From positions 35,018 to 99,017 of the forward strand of contig JADCGL010000008.1 of assembly GCA_020248985.1 (NCBI GenBank): DNA of 64,000 nucleotides, given 5' to 3'. The position numbers and the translations under genes were made by a program. This DNA comes from Telmatospirillum sp. (GTDB taxonomy: Bacteria; Pseudomonadota; Alphaproteobacteria; CACIAM-22H2). A model generated the notes under the pieces. That model did not search any database. It had not been told where the DNA came from and saw only the letters and a program-made list of their open reading frames with translations. Positions within the stretch are counted from its first letter, which is position 1, and every line of letters starts with the position of its first letter. Shown piece after piece: positions 8,840 to 18,521 of this stretch.

Positions 8840-9772
8840 ATGAGACGCCGCTTGCCCCCCCTGAACGCTTTGCGTGCCTTCGAAGTGACGGCACGCCATA
8901 TGAGCGTGACCAAAGCCGCCGACGAGCTTGCCGTGACACCGGCGGCCGTAAGCCACCAGATCAAAGCGCTCGAAGACCATCTTGGGCTCGCTCTTTTCGA
9001 GCGCACCAAAGGCACGTTGCTGCTGAGCGATGCGGGTCAAGCGATCCTGCCCGGCATTCGCGACGGCTTCGACAATTTCGATTCCGCCCTCGAGGCCGTC
9101 GATAATTTGGGCGATGCGGGCGTGCTTACGGTCAGTGTGGCGCCGTCTTTTGCCGCCAAATGGCTGCTGCCGCGCCTCGACCGTTTCCAGACCGCGTTCC
9201 CGGACATCGACGTACGCGTGGCCGCTTCGATGACCTTGACCGATTTCCAGCGCGACGGCGTGGACCTTGCCATCCGCTACGGCGGCGGGCGCTACGGCAA
9301 TTTGCATGTCGAGCGGCTGCTTGCGGAGGCTGTGTCGCCGGTTTGCAGCCCCAAACTGCTCGAAGGTGTGGCGGCAAGCGGCATCGAAGCGCTGCTCAAG
9401 AGCGCGACGCTGCTGCACGACGACAGCCCGGACGAAGATCCGTCCTGCCCGACCTGGCCCATGTGGCTTAAAGCTGCGGGCCTTGCCGACATCGACGGCA
9501 CAAGGGGGCCGCGTTTCAACCAGTCGAGCCTTGTCGTGGAAGCCGCCGTACGCGGCCGCGGAATCGCACTCGGCAAAGCGCGCTTGGCGGCCGAAGATCT
9601 GGCAGCCGGAAGTTTGGTCAAACCGTTTGGCGACGGCGTCGCCGTCGATTTCGCCTATTACATCGTCTGCCCGACGGCCAAGCTCGTCTTGCGCAAGGTT
9701 TCGTCTTTTTGCGACTGGCTGCGCGCCGAAGCGTCGGCCGACGGGGCCAAGTCGGGTAGCCAGCCCGCCTGA
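8840..9772 (+). CDS. LysR-family transcriptional regulator, GcvA-like
   Basis: A 310-residue LysR-type regulator. The N-terminal winged helix begins RRRLPPLNALRAFEVTARHMSVTKAADELAVTPAAVSHQIKAL, a pattern typical of the GcvA subgroup. The C-terminal periplasmic-binding-protein-like effector domain covers about residues 95-295 (VSVAPSFAAKWLLPRL, VDLAIRYGGG, VVEAAVRGRGIALGK). I chose ATG 8840 because it starts right at the family's N-terminus; an in-frame start 19 codons upstream would add an unrelated leader. Its last 115 bases overlap the siroheme synthase gene tail to tail. The shared upstream motif suggests it controls itself and the siroheme region rather than glycine cleavage, but that is inference. 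Confidence 0.9.
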   Translation: MRRRLPPLNALRAFEVTARHMSVTKAADELAVTPAAVSHQIKALEDHLGLALFERTKGTLLLSDAGQAILPGIRDGFDNFDSALEAVDNLGDAGVLTVSVAPSFAAKWLLPRLDRFQTAFPDIDVRVAASMTLTDFQRDGVDLAIRYGGGRYGNLHVERLLAEAVSPVCSPKLLEGVAASGIEALLKSATLLHDDSPDEDPSCPTWPMWLKAAGLADIDGTRGPRFNQSSLVVEAAVRGRGIALGKARLAAEDLAAGSLVKPFGDGVAVDFAYYIVCPTAKLVLRKVSSFCDWLRAEASADGAKSGSQPA

Positions 9773-10242
9773 TCGACGGTGCCTGCGAGCTTGGCGCGGA
9801 TCTGCGGATGGTTGAGGCCTTCGGCCCGCCAGGTGCGGCGCTTGGCTTCGAGAATGGCGAGCCGCAACGCCCACACGGGCTCGAATATCCGCGCCAAATA
9901 CTCGACCAAAACAGCCGACAGGCCCGCCGCGCGCCCGGACGTGGAAACCGCAACGGTCAGATCGCCGCGCCGCAGAATTGCGGGCGTGTGGAAGTCGCAC
10001 AGGTCGAGCACGTCTTCGACATTGACGAGGGCACCTCGCGCGCGCGCTTGTGCAGCGGCCGCGCGGTCGGCTTCGACGAAATAGACGAGATCGAAGCCTG
10101 CATAGCTTTCGGGCGGGGTCGCAAAAGTTTCGACGTTATCGGCGCCGCCCGCGCGCAGCAGCCCCAAGCGCCGCTCGGCGCGCGCGCCTGTCCCGACCAG
10201 GGCGATACGCAGTTTGGCGGCATCCAGCACGATCGGCAGCAT
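9658..10242 (-). CDS. Siroheme synthase, dehydrogenase/ferrochelatase domain (CysG N-terminal / Met8-like)
   Basis: A 194-residue protein matching the N-terminal part of CysG: an NAD-binding Rossmann start (LRIALVGTGARAERRLGLLRAGGA), the strand DLVYFVE, VEDVLDLCDFHTPAILRRGDLTVAVSTSGRAAGLS and a helical dimerisation segment. This unit oxidises precorrin-2 and inserts iron to give siroheme, the cofactor of sulfite and nitrite reductases. The methyltransferase half of CysG is absent, so a separate SUMT must exist elsewhere. The C-terminal 38 codons lie antisense to the end of the lysR gene. Location beside cysI supports a role in sulfite reduction. Confidence 0.85.
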   Translation of the reverse strand: MLPIVLDAAKLRIALVGTGARAERRLGLLRAGGADNVETFATPPESYAGFDLVYFVEADRAAAAQARARGALVNVEDVLDLCDFHTPAILRRGDLTVAVSTSGRAAGLSAVLVEYLARIFEPVWALRLAILEAKRRTWRAEGLNHPQIRAKLAGTVDQAGWLPDLAPSADASARSQSQKDETLRKTSLAVGQTM

Positions 10243-10300
10243 AGCGGGGGGTCCTTGTCGGCGTTGCAAGCGTACTGTCGCAGTCCGGTGCCGGGGGCGG

Positions 10301-10315
10301 AATTGAGGAAAATTG
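10301..10315. promoter_or_regulatory. Second copy of the candidate LysR operator
   Basis: The 15-mer AATTGAGGAAAATTG, identical to the one upstream of lysR, lies in the 158-base region between the divergent siroheme synthase gene and the unknown 10401 gene. It is about 60 bases from the first start and 86 from the second. The dyad is GAATT-N6-AATTG here, one mismatch from perfect. A regulator bound here could act on both genes. Confidence 0.45.
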
Positions 10316-10400
10316 AAGCGGCGGCCAAATTCCTTTGCGTCGCAATGCCGCAGGGCAGCGCCTAACTTAATCGAACATCTGAGGCAAAGGAGCCGCCGCA

Positions 10401-10907
10401 ATGCCGTTCGATAGCGCCGACCGCTCAGCCGAAACCGCCAAGCTGTTCGATGCCGACGAGATCGGCTGGATTGCCGCCGAAGCGGCCGTCGTTGCGGCGC
10501 GCGCCGGCAGTTCCGTCCTCGCCGATGCCCATCGCGCGGTTCCGGCTTTGGGTCTGCTTGCCGCCCACCCGCGTCTGCGCCGCTTGGCCGATGCCGGCAG
10601 CGGCCTCGTCGCGGCGACCTATTTGGCGCGCTGGGATGGGTCGGCCCCCTTGCCGGTCCGCGCGCACGCGCGGAATTTCGTCGTGTTCCTCGGCTGGCGC
10701 GGCGGGCTTGCGCTTGGCGGTGCTGAAGTGATCGCAAGCGAGCCGGGCCTGGTTCTGACGGCCAAGGCCGAAGCGCTTACAGCGGCCCAACCGGCAGGTG
10801 CGGTGCCCGGTGCGGTGCTTGTGCTTTCCTATGCGCAAGGCGGTGAAGCGCTTGCCGAAATCGCTGACGACGCGCTGTGGCCGCAGGCCTGGAGTGCCGC
10901 CGGCTAA
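10401..10907 (+). CDS. Hypothetical protein (168 aa) in the sulfite-reduction region
   Basis: A 168-residue, Ala-rich soluble protein that I do not recognise. The start is backed by AAAGGAG, and codon use is like that of its neighbours. The N-terminal half looks helical (IGWIAAEAAVVAARAGSSVLADAH). The middle has RNFVVFLGWRGGLALGG, and the end LWPQAW. No cofactor motif, signal peptide or membrane helix is visible. It is divergent from the siroheme synthase gene and convergent with DUF934, with three bases between stops, inside a set of sulfur-assimilation genes. A part in sulfur metabolism is only suggested by position and by the shared operator-like motif. Confidence 0.6.
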   Translation: MPFDSADRSAETAKLFDADEIGWIAAEAAVVAARAGSSVLADAHRAVPALGLLAAHPRLRRLADAGSGLVAATYLARWDGSAPLPVRAHARNFVVFLGWRGGLALGGAEVIASEPGLVLTAKAEALTAAQPAGAVPGAVLVLSYAQGGEALAEIADDALWPQAWSAAG

Positions 10908-10910
10908 ATC

Positions 10911-11391
10911 CTATTCGGCGGCTGCGAGGCTCTGCACGACCGGTGCGGTCCCGCGCGTCGGCACCACCACAATACGATTGGCACGCAATGCGGCTCTGGT
11001 GCCGGCATGCGCGATTTCCAGCGCATCGAACCCGCCGCGCAGCATGAACACGATCTGGTCCTGCAGCACGTCGCCCGCCGCGCGCAATTCGCCGCGATAG
11101 CCGAGGCGATGGCGCAAGCGGTGTGCGAGCGAATAGGGCCTGCCGTCGGCATAACGCGCGAACCGCAGAACGATCGTCGCAAAACGATCGAGCGTCCCTT
11201 CGAGCCCGTCCAACGTGTCGGCAGTCTCGAGCGCGAGGCCGAGGCGACCCTGCCACGCATCAAGGACTTCGCGTTCGGCGAGATAGCGCTTCTTCGAAAC
11301 GAGTGCGAGCGCATTGGCGGGCAGGGGCTCTCCGTCGGCCACATACACGGCATCGTCGGCGACGAAACGGCCGCCGCGATAGAGTTCGGTT

Positions 11392-11405
<14 letters not shown>
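10911..11405 (-). CDS. DUF934 family protein, sulfite-reduction accessory
   Basis: A 164-residue protein of the DUF934 family, regularly encoded next to cysI or cysH in Proteobacteria and presumed to assist sulfite reduction; its biochemical role is unknown. Family signatures are RFARYADGRPYSLAHRLR, GYRGELRAAGDVLQDQI and the C-terminal GFDALEI. It overlaps the end of cysI by 14 bases and is the last gene of a three-gene operon read leftward. In many relatives cysH lies between cysI and this gene; here cysH is absent. Confidence 0.85.
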
Positions 11406-13050
<1,645 letters not shown>

Positions 13051-13066
13051 GGCTTCTGTCCTGGGA

Positions 13067-13348
13067 TCAGACCGTCGGGCCGTCGGCGCGGATGCGCTCG
13101 CGCAACGACAGCGGCCGGCGCGTGGTCGGATCGACCGCGATCAGCACGGGCTCGACCACGCGGTTGGCGGCATGGTCGGCTTGCGCGCGCGCCAACAGGG
13201 CGGCCCCGGCTTCGCCGCCGGGCACCAATTCGGCTTCCGCGACCGCGCGCGTCCAGCTGCCGTCGGCGCGGCGGAACACCGCCTCGCCGCCTTTGAGATC
13301 GTTGGCGGTTGCCGCCACCCAGTCGAACTTGATTTTGCGCGCTGCCAT
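13067..13348 (-). CDS. DUF2849 family protein
   Basis: A 93-residue protein of the DUF2849 family, found almost only in Alphaproteobacteria directly before cysI. It begins AARKIKFDWVAATANDLKGGEAVFR and ends in a Pro/Arg-rich tail (PTTRRPLSLRERIRADG). The function is unknown. The gene order DUF2849-cysI is conserved in the family and makes it the first gene of this operon. The 126-base AT-richer region before it, shared with the divergent SMP-30 gene, should hold the operon promoter; I could not settle on one pair of boxes. Confidence 0.82.
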   Translation of the reverse strand: MAARKIKFDWVAATANDLKGGEAVFRRADGSWTRAVAEAELVPGGEAGAALLARAQADHAANRVVEPVLIAVDPTTRRPLSLRERIRADGPTV

Positions 13349-13474
13349 GGTCGTTCTGTGCCTGTTCGAAGCTTGAATTCGAGTTTCGCGCGCAGCGCTT
13401 CGGCGAACCAGATAGATAAATTCACTTCGGTCTTTAGTATTGTTAAGGCTATGAAGGTATGGGGGGAAACAACA

Positions 13475-14353
13475 ATGCAGATCGAAACGCCGGATGTCGA
13501 AATCCTGATTGATACGCCGCTCAAAGTCGGTGAAGGCCCGTGCTGGGACGATGCGAACGGCACATTGCTGTTCGTCGATATCCTGGCCCCGTGCCTCTAT
13601 CGTTACGATCCGGCGGGCGGCAAGCTGCAGCGCTTCGATATGCCGAGTGCGATCGGCAGTTTCGGCCTGTGCGCCGATGGGCGCGCCGTGGTGGCCTTGC
13701 GCTCGGGCGTGCATCTGTTCGATTTTGCGACGGGCAAGCTCGAGTTCCTCGTGCATCCCGAGCCCGATATGCCGGGCAATCGCCTCAATGACGGCAAGGT
13801 CGGCCCCGACGGAGCCTTCTGGGTCGGCAGCATGGACGACCGGCCCGAGAAACAGCCGGTGGCCGCCCTCTATCGCGTCGATGCGAAGGGCGCTTCCACG
13901 CGCATGCGCGACGGGCTCATCGTGTCGAACGGGCTTGCCTGGAGCCCGGATGGCAAGCGCATGTTCCATTCCGACAGCCGCCAGCGCTTCGTGCAGACCT
14001 ACGATTTCGATGCACGGACGGGTGCGATGTCCGGCCAGAAGACGATCCGCATGCTTGAAGAAGCGGACGGCAGGCCCGACGGCGCGGCGTGCGATGCCGA
14101 AGGCTTCTATTGGAGTGCGGGCGTGTCGGCCGGGCGCTTGAACCGCATTGCCCCCGACGGGCGCATCGACCGCATTCTGCAACTGCCCGTCGAAGCACCG
14201 ACGATGCCGTGTTTCGGCGGGCCCGACGGCAAGACGCTCTACGTGACCTCGCTCACGAGCAATCGCAGCGGGCCGACGCAGAACGGCACGCTGCTGCGCC
14301 TGCGCATGGATGTGGCGGGCGCCAAGATCGCGCGGTTCGGGGTACCGCTTTAA
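13475..14353 (+). CDS. SMP-30/gluconolactonase family protein
   Basis: A 292-residue six-bladed beta-propeller of the SMP-30/regucalcin/gluconolactonase family, metal-dependent hydrolases of sugar lactones. The metal-site motifs are visible: GEGPCWD at the start (Glu ligand), NRLNDGKVGPDGAFWVGSMD, SNGLAWSPDGKRMFHSDS, and RPDGAACDAEGFYWSA. No signal peptide is seen, so it is probably cytoplasmic. The start follows a GGGGGGAAAC ribosome binding site. Its stop overlaps that of dgcA on the other strand by four bases. The substrate is unknown; sugar acids such as gluconolactone or a related aldonolactone are likely. Confidence 0.85.
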   Translation: MQIETPDVEILIDTPLKVGEGPCWDDANGTLLFVDILAPCLYRYDPAGGKLQRFDMPSAIGSFGLCADGRAVVALRSGVHLFDFATGKLEFLVHPEPDMPGNRLNDGKVGPDGAFWVGSMDDRPEKQPVAALYRVDAKGASTRMRDGLIVSNGLAWSPDGKRMFHSDSRQRFVQTYDFDARTGAMSGQKTIRMLEEADGRPDGAACDAEGFYWSAGVSAGRLNRIAPDGRIDRILQLPVEAPTMPCFGGPDGKTLYVTSLTSNRSGPTQNGTLLRLRMDVAGAKIARFGVPL

Positions 14354-15333
14354 CCCCAGAGCGGCGCTTCCGGTGGTTCGACCGAACTGCCGTGATAGAT
14401 GAGGCCGGGGTTGCGGTCGGTTGCCAGCAAAAGCGGGCCGTCGATATCGACCCATTCGGCCTCTTGCGCCACGAGATGGGCGGGCGCCATCGACAAAGAC
14501 GTGCCGACCATGCAGCCGACCATGATCTTGAAGCCCGCAGCGCGCGCTGCAGAGCGCAGCTTCAAGGCTTCGGTGAGGCCGCCGGTCTTGTCGAGCTTGA
14601 TATTGACCGCCTCGTACTTGCCCTTGAGATGGGCGAGCGACGCCACGTCGTGGCACGCTTCGTCGGCGCAAACGGGTACGGGGTGCGCGATCTTGGCCAG
14701 ATCGCCGTCGCGGTCGGCATGCAATGGCTGCTCGATCAGATCGACGCCGAGCGCGGCAAGCGCCGGGGCATACTTCGCATAGGCCGCGATGTCCCACGCT
14801 TCGTTGGCATCGACGACGAGGCGCGACGCGGGAGCCGCTTTGCGCACGGCCGCCACACGCTCGAGATCGCCTTCGCCGGTGAGTTTGATTTTCAAAAGCG
14901 GGCGGGCCGCAGCGGCAGCCGCCGCCTCGCCCATCTTCTCCGGCGTGTCGACCGACAGCGTGAAGGCCGTGACGACGGACCCCGGATCGGGCAGGCCCGC
15001 GAGCTGCCACACGCGTTTTCCCGCATACTTGGCTTCGAGATCCCACAAAGCGCAGTCGAGCGCGTTGCGCGCAGCCCCGGCGGGCATCGCCTGGCCCAAT
15101 TCTTCGCGGCTGCCGCCGCGTTCGACGAGCGCGCGCATCGCTTCGATCGCCGCCATCGCACTTTCGATGGTTTCGCCGTAGCGCGCATAGGGCACGCATT
15201 CGCCGCGCCCCGCATGGCCCGCTTCGGCGATGCGCACGGAAAGCACGACGGCTTCGGTGCGGCTGCCGCGCGAGATGCGGAACGTGCCGCGGATCGGCCA
15301 GACTTCGCGCGCGACCTCGAGCGTGCGGCGCAT
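14350..15333 (-). CDS. dgcA: N-acetyl-D-glutamate racemase / dipeptide epimerase-like enolase-superfamily protein
   Basis: A 327-residue enolase-superfamily enzyme (muconate lactonising/epimerase subgroup). The catalytic elements are the KIK lysine pair, metal ligands in VVDANEAWD, LIEQPL and CADEAC, and the second acid/base lysine in NIKLDKTGG. Alone it would be annotated L-Ala-D/L-Glu epimerase. The preceding gene is a DUF1611 (dgcN) homologue overlapping by one base (TGATG), and that pairing is the one described for D-glutamate catabolism, where DgcA interconverts N-acetyl-D- and N-acetyl-L-glutamate. I therefore favour the DgcA role, keeping a murein-dipeptide epimerase as the alternative. 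Confidence 0.78.
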   Translation of the reverse strand: MRRTLEVAREVWPIRGTFRISRGSRTEAVVLSVRIAEAGHAGRGECVPYARYGETIESAMAAIEAMRALVERGGSREELGQAMPAGAARNALDCALWDLEAKYAGKRVWQLAGLPDPGSVVTAFTLSVDTPEKMGEAAAAAAARPLLKIKLTGEGDLERVAAVRKAAPASRLVVDANEAWDIAAYAKYAPALAALGVDLIEQPLHADRDGDLAKIAHPVPVCADEACHDVASLAHLKGKYEAVNIKLDKTGGLTEALKLRSAARAAGFKIMVGCMVGTSLSMAPAHLVAQEAEWVDIDGPLLLATDRNPGLIYHGSSVEPPEAPLWG

Positions 15334-16337
15334 CAGATCCGCGCCAGCTTTTTGGCGAGTTTTGCCACACCCGTGCGGCTTGGATCTTCGACCGGCAGGC
15401 CGAGTCGGTCGGCGAGCGATTTCAGCGCGCGTTCGGCGGCCTTGGGCGTCATTTTCGACGTATTCAGGCTCACGCCGATGCATTTGGCCTTCGGGTTCGT
15501 GAGTCGCGCATGCGCCACGTTGACCGCGATGCAGTCTTCGATGCGCGGCAGCTTGTAGTGCGGCAGGCCGCGCATATGCGGGCGGCCCGGCTCGTGGCAC
15601 ATCACAAGCGCATCGGCCTGCGCCCCGTGTATCAGCGCCAAAGTCACGCCTGCATAGCTCGGATGGAACAGCGAGCCCTGGCCTTCGATCACGTCCCAAT
15701 GGTCGGCGGGGCCCGCGGGCGACAGAGTTTCGACCGCCCCGGCCACGAAGTCCGACACGATCGCGTCGATCGACCAGCCCGAACCGGCGATAAGGATGCC
15801 GGTCTGGCCGGTGGCGCGGAAGGTGGCTTTGACGCCCAGCGCCTTCAGCGCTTTTTCGAGTGCCAGCGATGTGTACATTTTGCCGATCGAACAGTCCGTG
15901 CCGACGGTCAGCACGCGTTTGCCGCTGCGCCTCATGCCCGTCGCGATCGGGAATTCGCGGTCGGGATGGCGCACGTCGAACAGGTTGCGGCCGTGTTTCT
16001 TGGCCGCTGCCGCGATTTCGGGCACGTCCGACAGGCGATTGTGCAGGCCGCTCGCAAGATCGAGCCCGGCGGCAAGCGCATCGAGCAGCACCTTGCTCCA
16101 GGCGGGCGAAATCACGCCGCCGCGATTGACCACGCCCACGATCATGGTCTTGGCCCCTTTGCGGGCGGCCTCGCGCACATCCATGTCGGGCACGCCCGCA
16201 TCGGCCTTGCAGCCGGGCAGGCGCACTTGGCCCAAACATTTCTCCGGCCGCCATTGCGCCACGCCGATCGAGGTTTTGGCCGCAAGTGCATCGGCCGCTT
16301 CGCCGAGAAACAGCAGGTAAGGCGCCTTGATATCCAC
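15333..16337 (-). CDS. dgcN: DUF1611 protein, D-glutamate N-acetyltransferase-like
   Basis: A 334-residue DUF1611 protein. Its central P-loop-like motif GTDCSIGKMYTS and the following GQTGILIAGSGWSIDAIVSDFVAG, GQGSLFHPSYAGV and CHEPGRPHMRGLPHYKLP are typical of the family. DgcN members N-acetylate D-glutamate as the first step of a D-Glu degradation route completed by DgcA. It starts at GTG with AGGAG seven bases upstream and runs into dgcA with a one-base overlap, so the two are clearly one operon. The divergent deacylase gene supports a role with N-acylated D-amino acids. Confidence 0.78.
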   Translation of the reverse strand: MDIKAPYLLFLGEAADALAAKTSIGVAQWRPEKCLGQVRLPGCKADAGVPDMDVREAARKGAKTMIVGVVNRGGVISPAWSKVLLDALAAGLDLASGLHNRLSDVPEIAAAAKKHGRNLFDVRHPDREFPIATGMRRSGKRVLTVGTDCSIGKMYTSLALEKALKALGVKATFRATGQTGILIAGSGWSIDAIVSDFVAGAVETLSPAGPADHWDVIEGQGSLFHPSYAGVTLALIHGAQADALVMCHEPGRPHMRGLPHYKLPRIEDCIAVNVAHARLTNPKAKCIGVSLNTSKMTPKAAERALKSLADRLGLPVEDPSRTGVAKLAKKLARI

Positions 16338-16431
16338 CGGATCGATCTCCTGGTTTTAGGGGCGAGAGACCGGGATTAAACGACATTCGCCGCCGCTTTC
16401 CAACTCGCTTCGCCTCCGATAGCGTAGGGCT

Positions 16432-17889
16432 ATGACCTACGACACGATCCTCGCAGGCGGCAGCCTCATCGACGGCACGGGTGTTGCGCCGCGCCGGGCC
16501 GACGTCGCCATTGCGGGCGACCGCATTGTCGCCATCGGCGATCTGGCGGCCGCCCACGCCGGATCGCGCATCGACTGCACGGGGCGCATCGTTTCGCCCG
16601 GCTTTGTCGATGCGCACACGCACGACGATGCCGCACTGCTCGACTATCCCGACATGCCGATGAAGACGAGCCAGGGTGTGACGAGCGTTGTCGCCGGCAA
16701 TTGCGGCGTGTCGCTCGCACCGGTCGATCTGCAAGGGCCGCCGCCGCCGCCGCTCAATCTGCTGGGCGGGCAGAGCGCCTATCGCTTCAAGCGCTTTGCC
16801 GATTGGCGCCGCGCGTTCGACGATGCCCCTGCGGCCGTGAACGCGATCGGCCTTGTCGGCCATTCGGCCTTGCGCGTGCAAACGATGGCGTCGCTCGACA
16901 GGCCCGCCGACGCGGGCGAGATCGCGGCGATGGCGCATCTGCTCGAAGGGGCGATGGAAGACGGCGCTCTGGGCCTATCGACGGGCTTGGCGTATGCGCC
17001 CGCGCGCATGGCGTCCACGCGCGAGATCGTCGAGATCGTGCGCGTGGCGGCGGCGGCGGGCGGCATCTACGCCACGCATTTGCGCGACGAGGGCCCGTTC
17101 CTCGAAGATTCGGTCGAGGAAGCGTTGACGATCGGGCGCGCGGCCGACCTGCCTGTCGTGCTCTCGCACCACAAAGCGGCGGGCCGTCCATATCACGGCA
17201 AAACCAAAACGACTTTGCCGCGCCTGGACGAAGCACGACGCGAACAGCGTTTGGCGCTCGACGTGTACCCTTACATCGCGTCCTCAACCGTGCTGACCTT
17301 GGCGCGGGTCGGGGATTCGGCGCGCACGCTGATCGCGTGGTCGAAGGCGATACCGCAGGCGCAGGGGCGGGCTCTTTCCGAACTCGCCGCCGAACAAGGG
17401 CTCGGCATCGAAGCCATGTGCGACAAGCTGCAGCCAGCGGGTGCCATCTATTTTGCGATGGACGAAGACGACGTGCGCCGCGTCCTTGCATGGCCCGAGG
17501 CGATGATCGGCTCTGACGGTCTGCCGCACGATACGCATCCGCATCCGCGCCTGTGGGGCACGTTCCCGCGCGTGCTGGGCCATTATGCGCGCGACCTCAA
17601 ACTCTTTCCGCTTGAGGAAGCGGTTCGCAAGATGACGAGCCTGCCCGCCCGCCGTTTCGGCCTCAAGGATCGCGGCGTGCTGCGGGCAGGGGCCTTTGCC
17701 GACATCGCCGTATTCGATGCGGCGTCGGTGCTCGACCAAGCGAGCTTTGCCGAGCCCAAGCGCACCGCAAGCGGCATCGAGCGCGTGTTCGTGAACGGCA
17801 CGTGCGTATGGCGCGAGGGCGCGCCGACGGGCGCACGCCCCGGCCGCGCTTTGGCGCTCGATCGCACAGCGCTCGACTACGCGGCCTAA
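16432..17889 (+). CDS. N-acyl-D-amino-acid deacylase (D-aminoacylase family amidohydrolase)
   Basis: A 485-residue amidohydrolase. The TIM-barrel metal and catalytic features of D-aminoacylases are all present: DAHTHDD (HxH), the metal Cys in AGNCGVSLAP, His in VVLSHHKAAG, and catalytic Asp in MIGSDGLPHDTHPHPRLWGTFPRVLG. It hydrolyses N-acyl-D-amino acids to the free D-amino acid. No ribosome binding site is visible before the ATG, and a weak -35/-10 (TTTCCA, TAGCGT) would place the transcript start at or next to the ATG, so translation may be leaderless. It is divergent from dgcN-dgcA, with which it shares a promoter region of 94 bases. Confidence 0.88.
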   Translation: MTYDTILAGGSLIDGTGVAPRRADVAIAGDRIVAIGDLAAAHAGSRIDCTGRIVSPGFVDAHTHDDAALLDYPDMPMKTSQGVTSVVAGNCGVSLAPVDLQGPPPPPLNLLGGQSAYRFKRFADWRRAFDDAPAAVNAIGLVGHSALRVQTMASLDRPADAGEIAAMAHLLEGAMEDGALGLSTGLAYAPARMASTREIVEIVRVAAAAGGIYATHLRDEGPFLEDSVEEALTIGRAADLPVVLSHHKAAGRPYHGKTKTTLPRLDEARREQRLALDVYPYIASSTVLTLARVGDSARTLIAWSKAIPQAQGRALSELAAEQGLGIEAMCDKLQPAGAIYFAMDEDDVRRVLAWPEAMIGSDGLPHDTHPHPRLWGTFPRVLGHYARDLKLFPLEEAVRKMTSLPARRFGLKDRGVLRAGAFADIAVFDAASVLDQASFAEPKRTASGIERVFVNGTCVWREGAPTGARPGRALALDRTALDYAA

Positions 17890-17894
17890 ACGCT

Positions 17895-18521
17895 TCAACC
17901 AAATACGTCGATAAGCATCCACAGCGCGAAGCCGACGAGCAGCAAGGCCGCCGCGCGGTTGATGAAGCGGAAGGCGCGTAGGCCCAAACGGTCGCGCAAG
18001 GCGGCGATGGTGCCCGACAGCACGATCCACCACGCAAAAGAGCCCAGCACCACGCCTGCGACCAGCGACATTCCGGCTTCGGCGGAATCGCCGGCATCCG
18101 CGAGCCCCAGTGCCAAAAACAGCCCCAGGAACGTGACGATCGTGGCGGGATTCGCGACCGTGAGCAGGAAGGTCGCCGCAAACGTGCCGGCAAGCGTGCG
18201 CGCATCGACCGAAGCGGCGCGTGCGGCCGGTTCGGCATTCCAGCCTTTCCAGCCGAGCCACAGCAGAAACGCCGCCCCGCCGAGGCGGAACCAAAGATTG
18301 TCGGCGAGCAGATCGCCGAGCACGGCCGCAAAGCCGAACGCGGCGATCGCGGCATAGGCACCGTCGGCCAACGCCGTGCCGAGCCCGCCCGCGATCCCGG
18401 CGAGGAATCCGTGCGACAGCGTGCGCTTGATGCACAGCACGCCGATAGGCCCGACGGGAGCTGCGATCGACACGCCGAGGATCAGGCCTTTCAGCAGAAA
18501 ATCGCCGTCGATCGCTGTCAC
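17895..18521 (-). CDS. LysE/RhtB family amino-acid exporter
   Basis: A 208-residue membrane protein with five or six hydrophobic helices. The N-terminus FLLKGLILGVSIAAPVGPIGVLCIKRTLSHGFLAGIAGGLGTALAD is the LysE translocator signature, including the PVGP bend. The family exports basic or neutral amino acids. I start at GTG 18521, which overlaps the stop of the AsnC gene (GTGA) and begins just before helix 1. The coupling with an AsnC-type regulator is the usual arrangement for exporters induced by intracellular amino acids. Confidence 0.85.
   Translation of the reverse strand: MTAIDGDFLLKGLILGVSIAAPVGPIGVLCIKRTLSHGFLAGIAGGLGTALADGAYAAIAAFGFAAVLGDLLADNLWFRLGGAAFLLWLGWKGWNAEPAARAASVDARTLAGTFAATFLLTVANPATIVTFLGLFLALGLADAGDSAEAGMSLVAGVVLGSFAWWIVLSGTIAALRDRLGLRAFRFINRAAALLLVGFALWMLIDVFG

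Noticed and set aside
10242..10737. Longer start of the siroheme synthase frame, reaching into the 10401 gene
   Set aside because: The added residues are Arg-rich and unlike CysG. The family N-terminus begins at the ATG at 10242, and the 10401 gene occupies that DNA with a better ribosome binding site.
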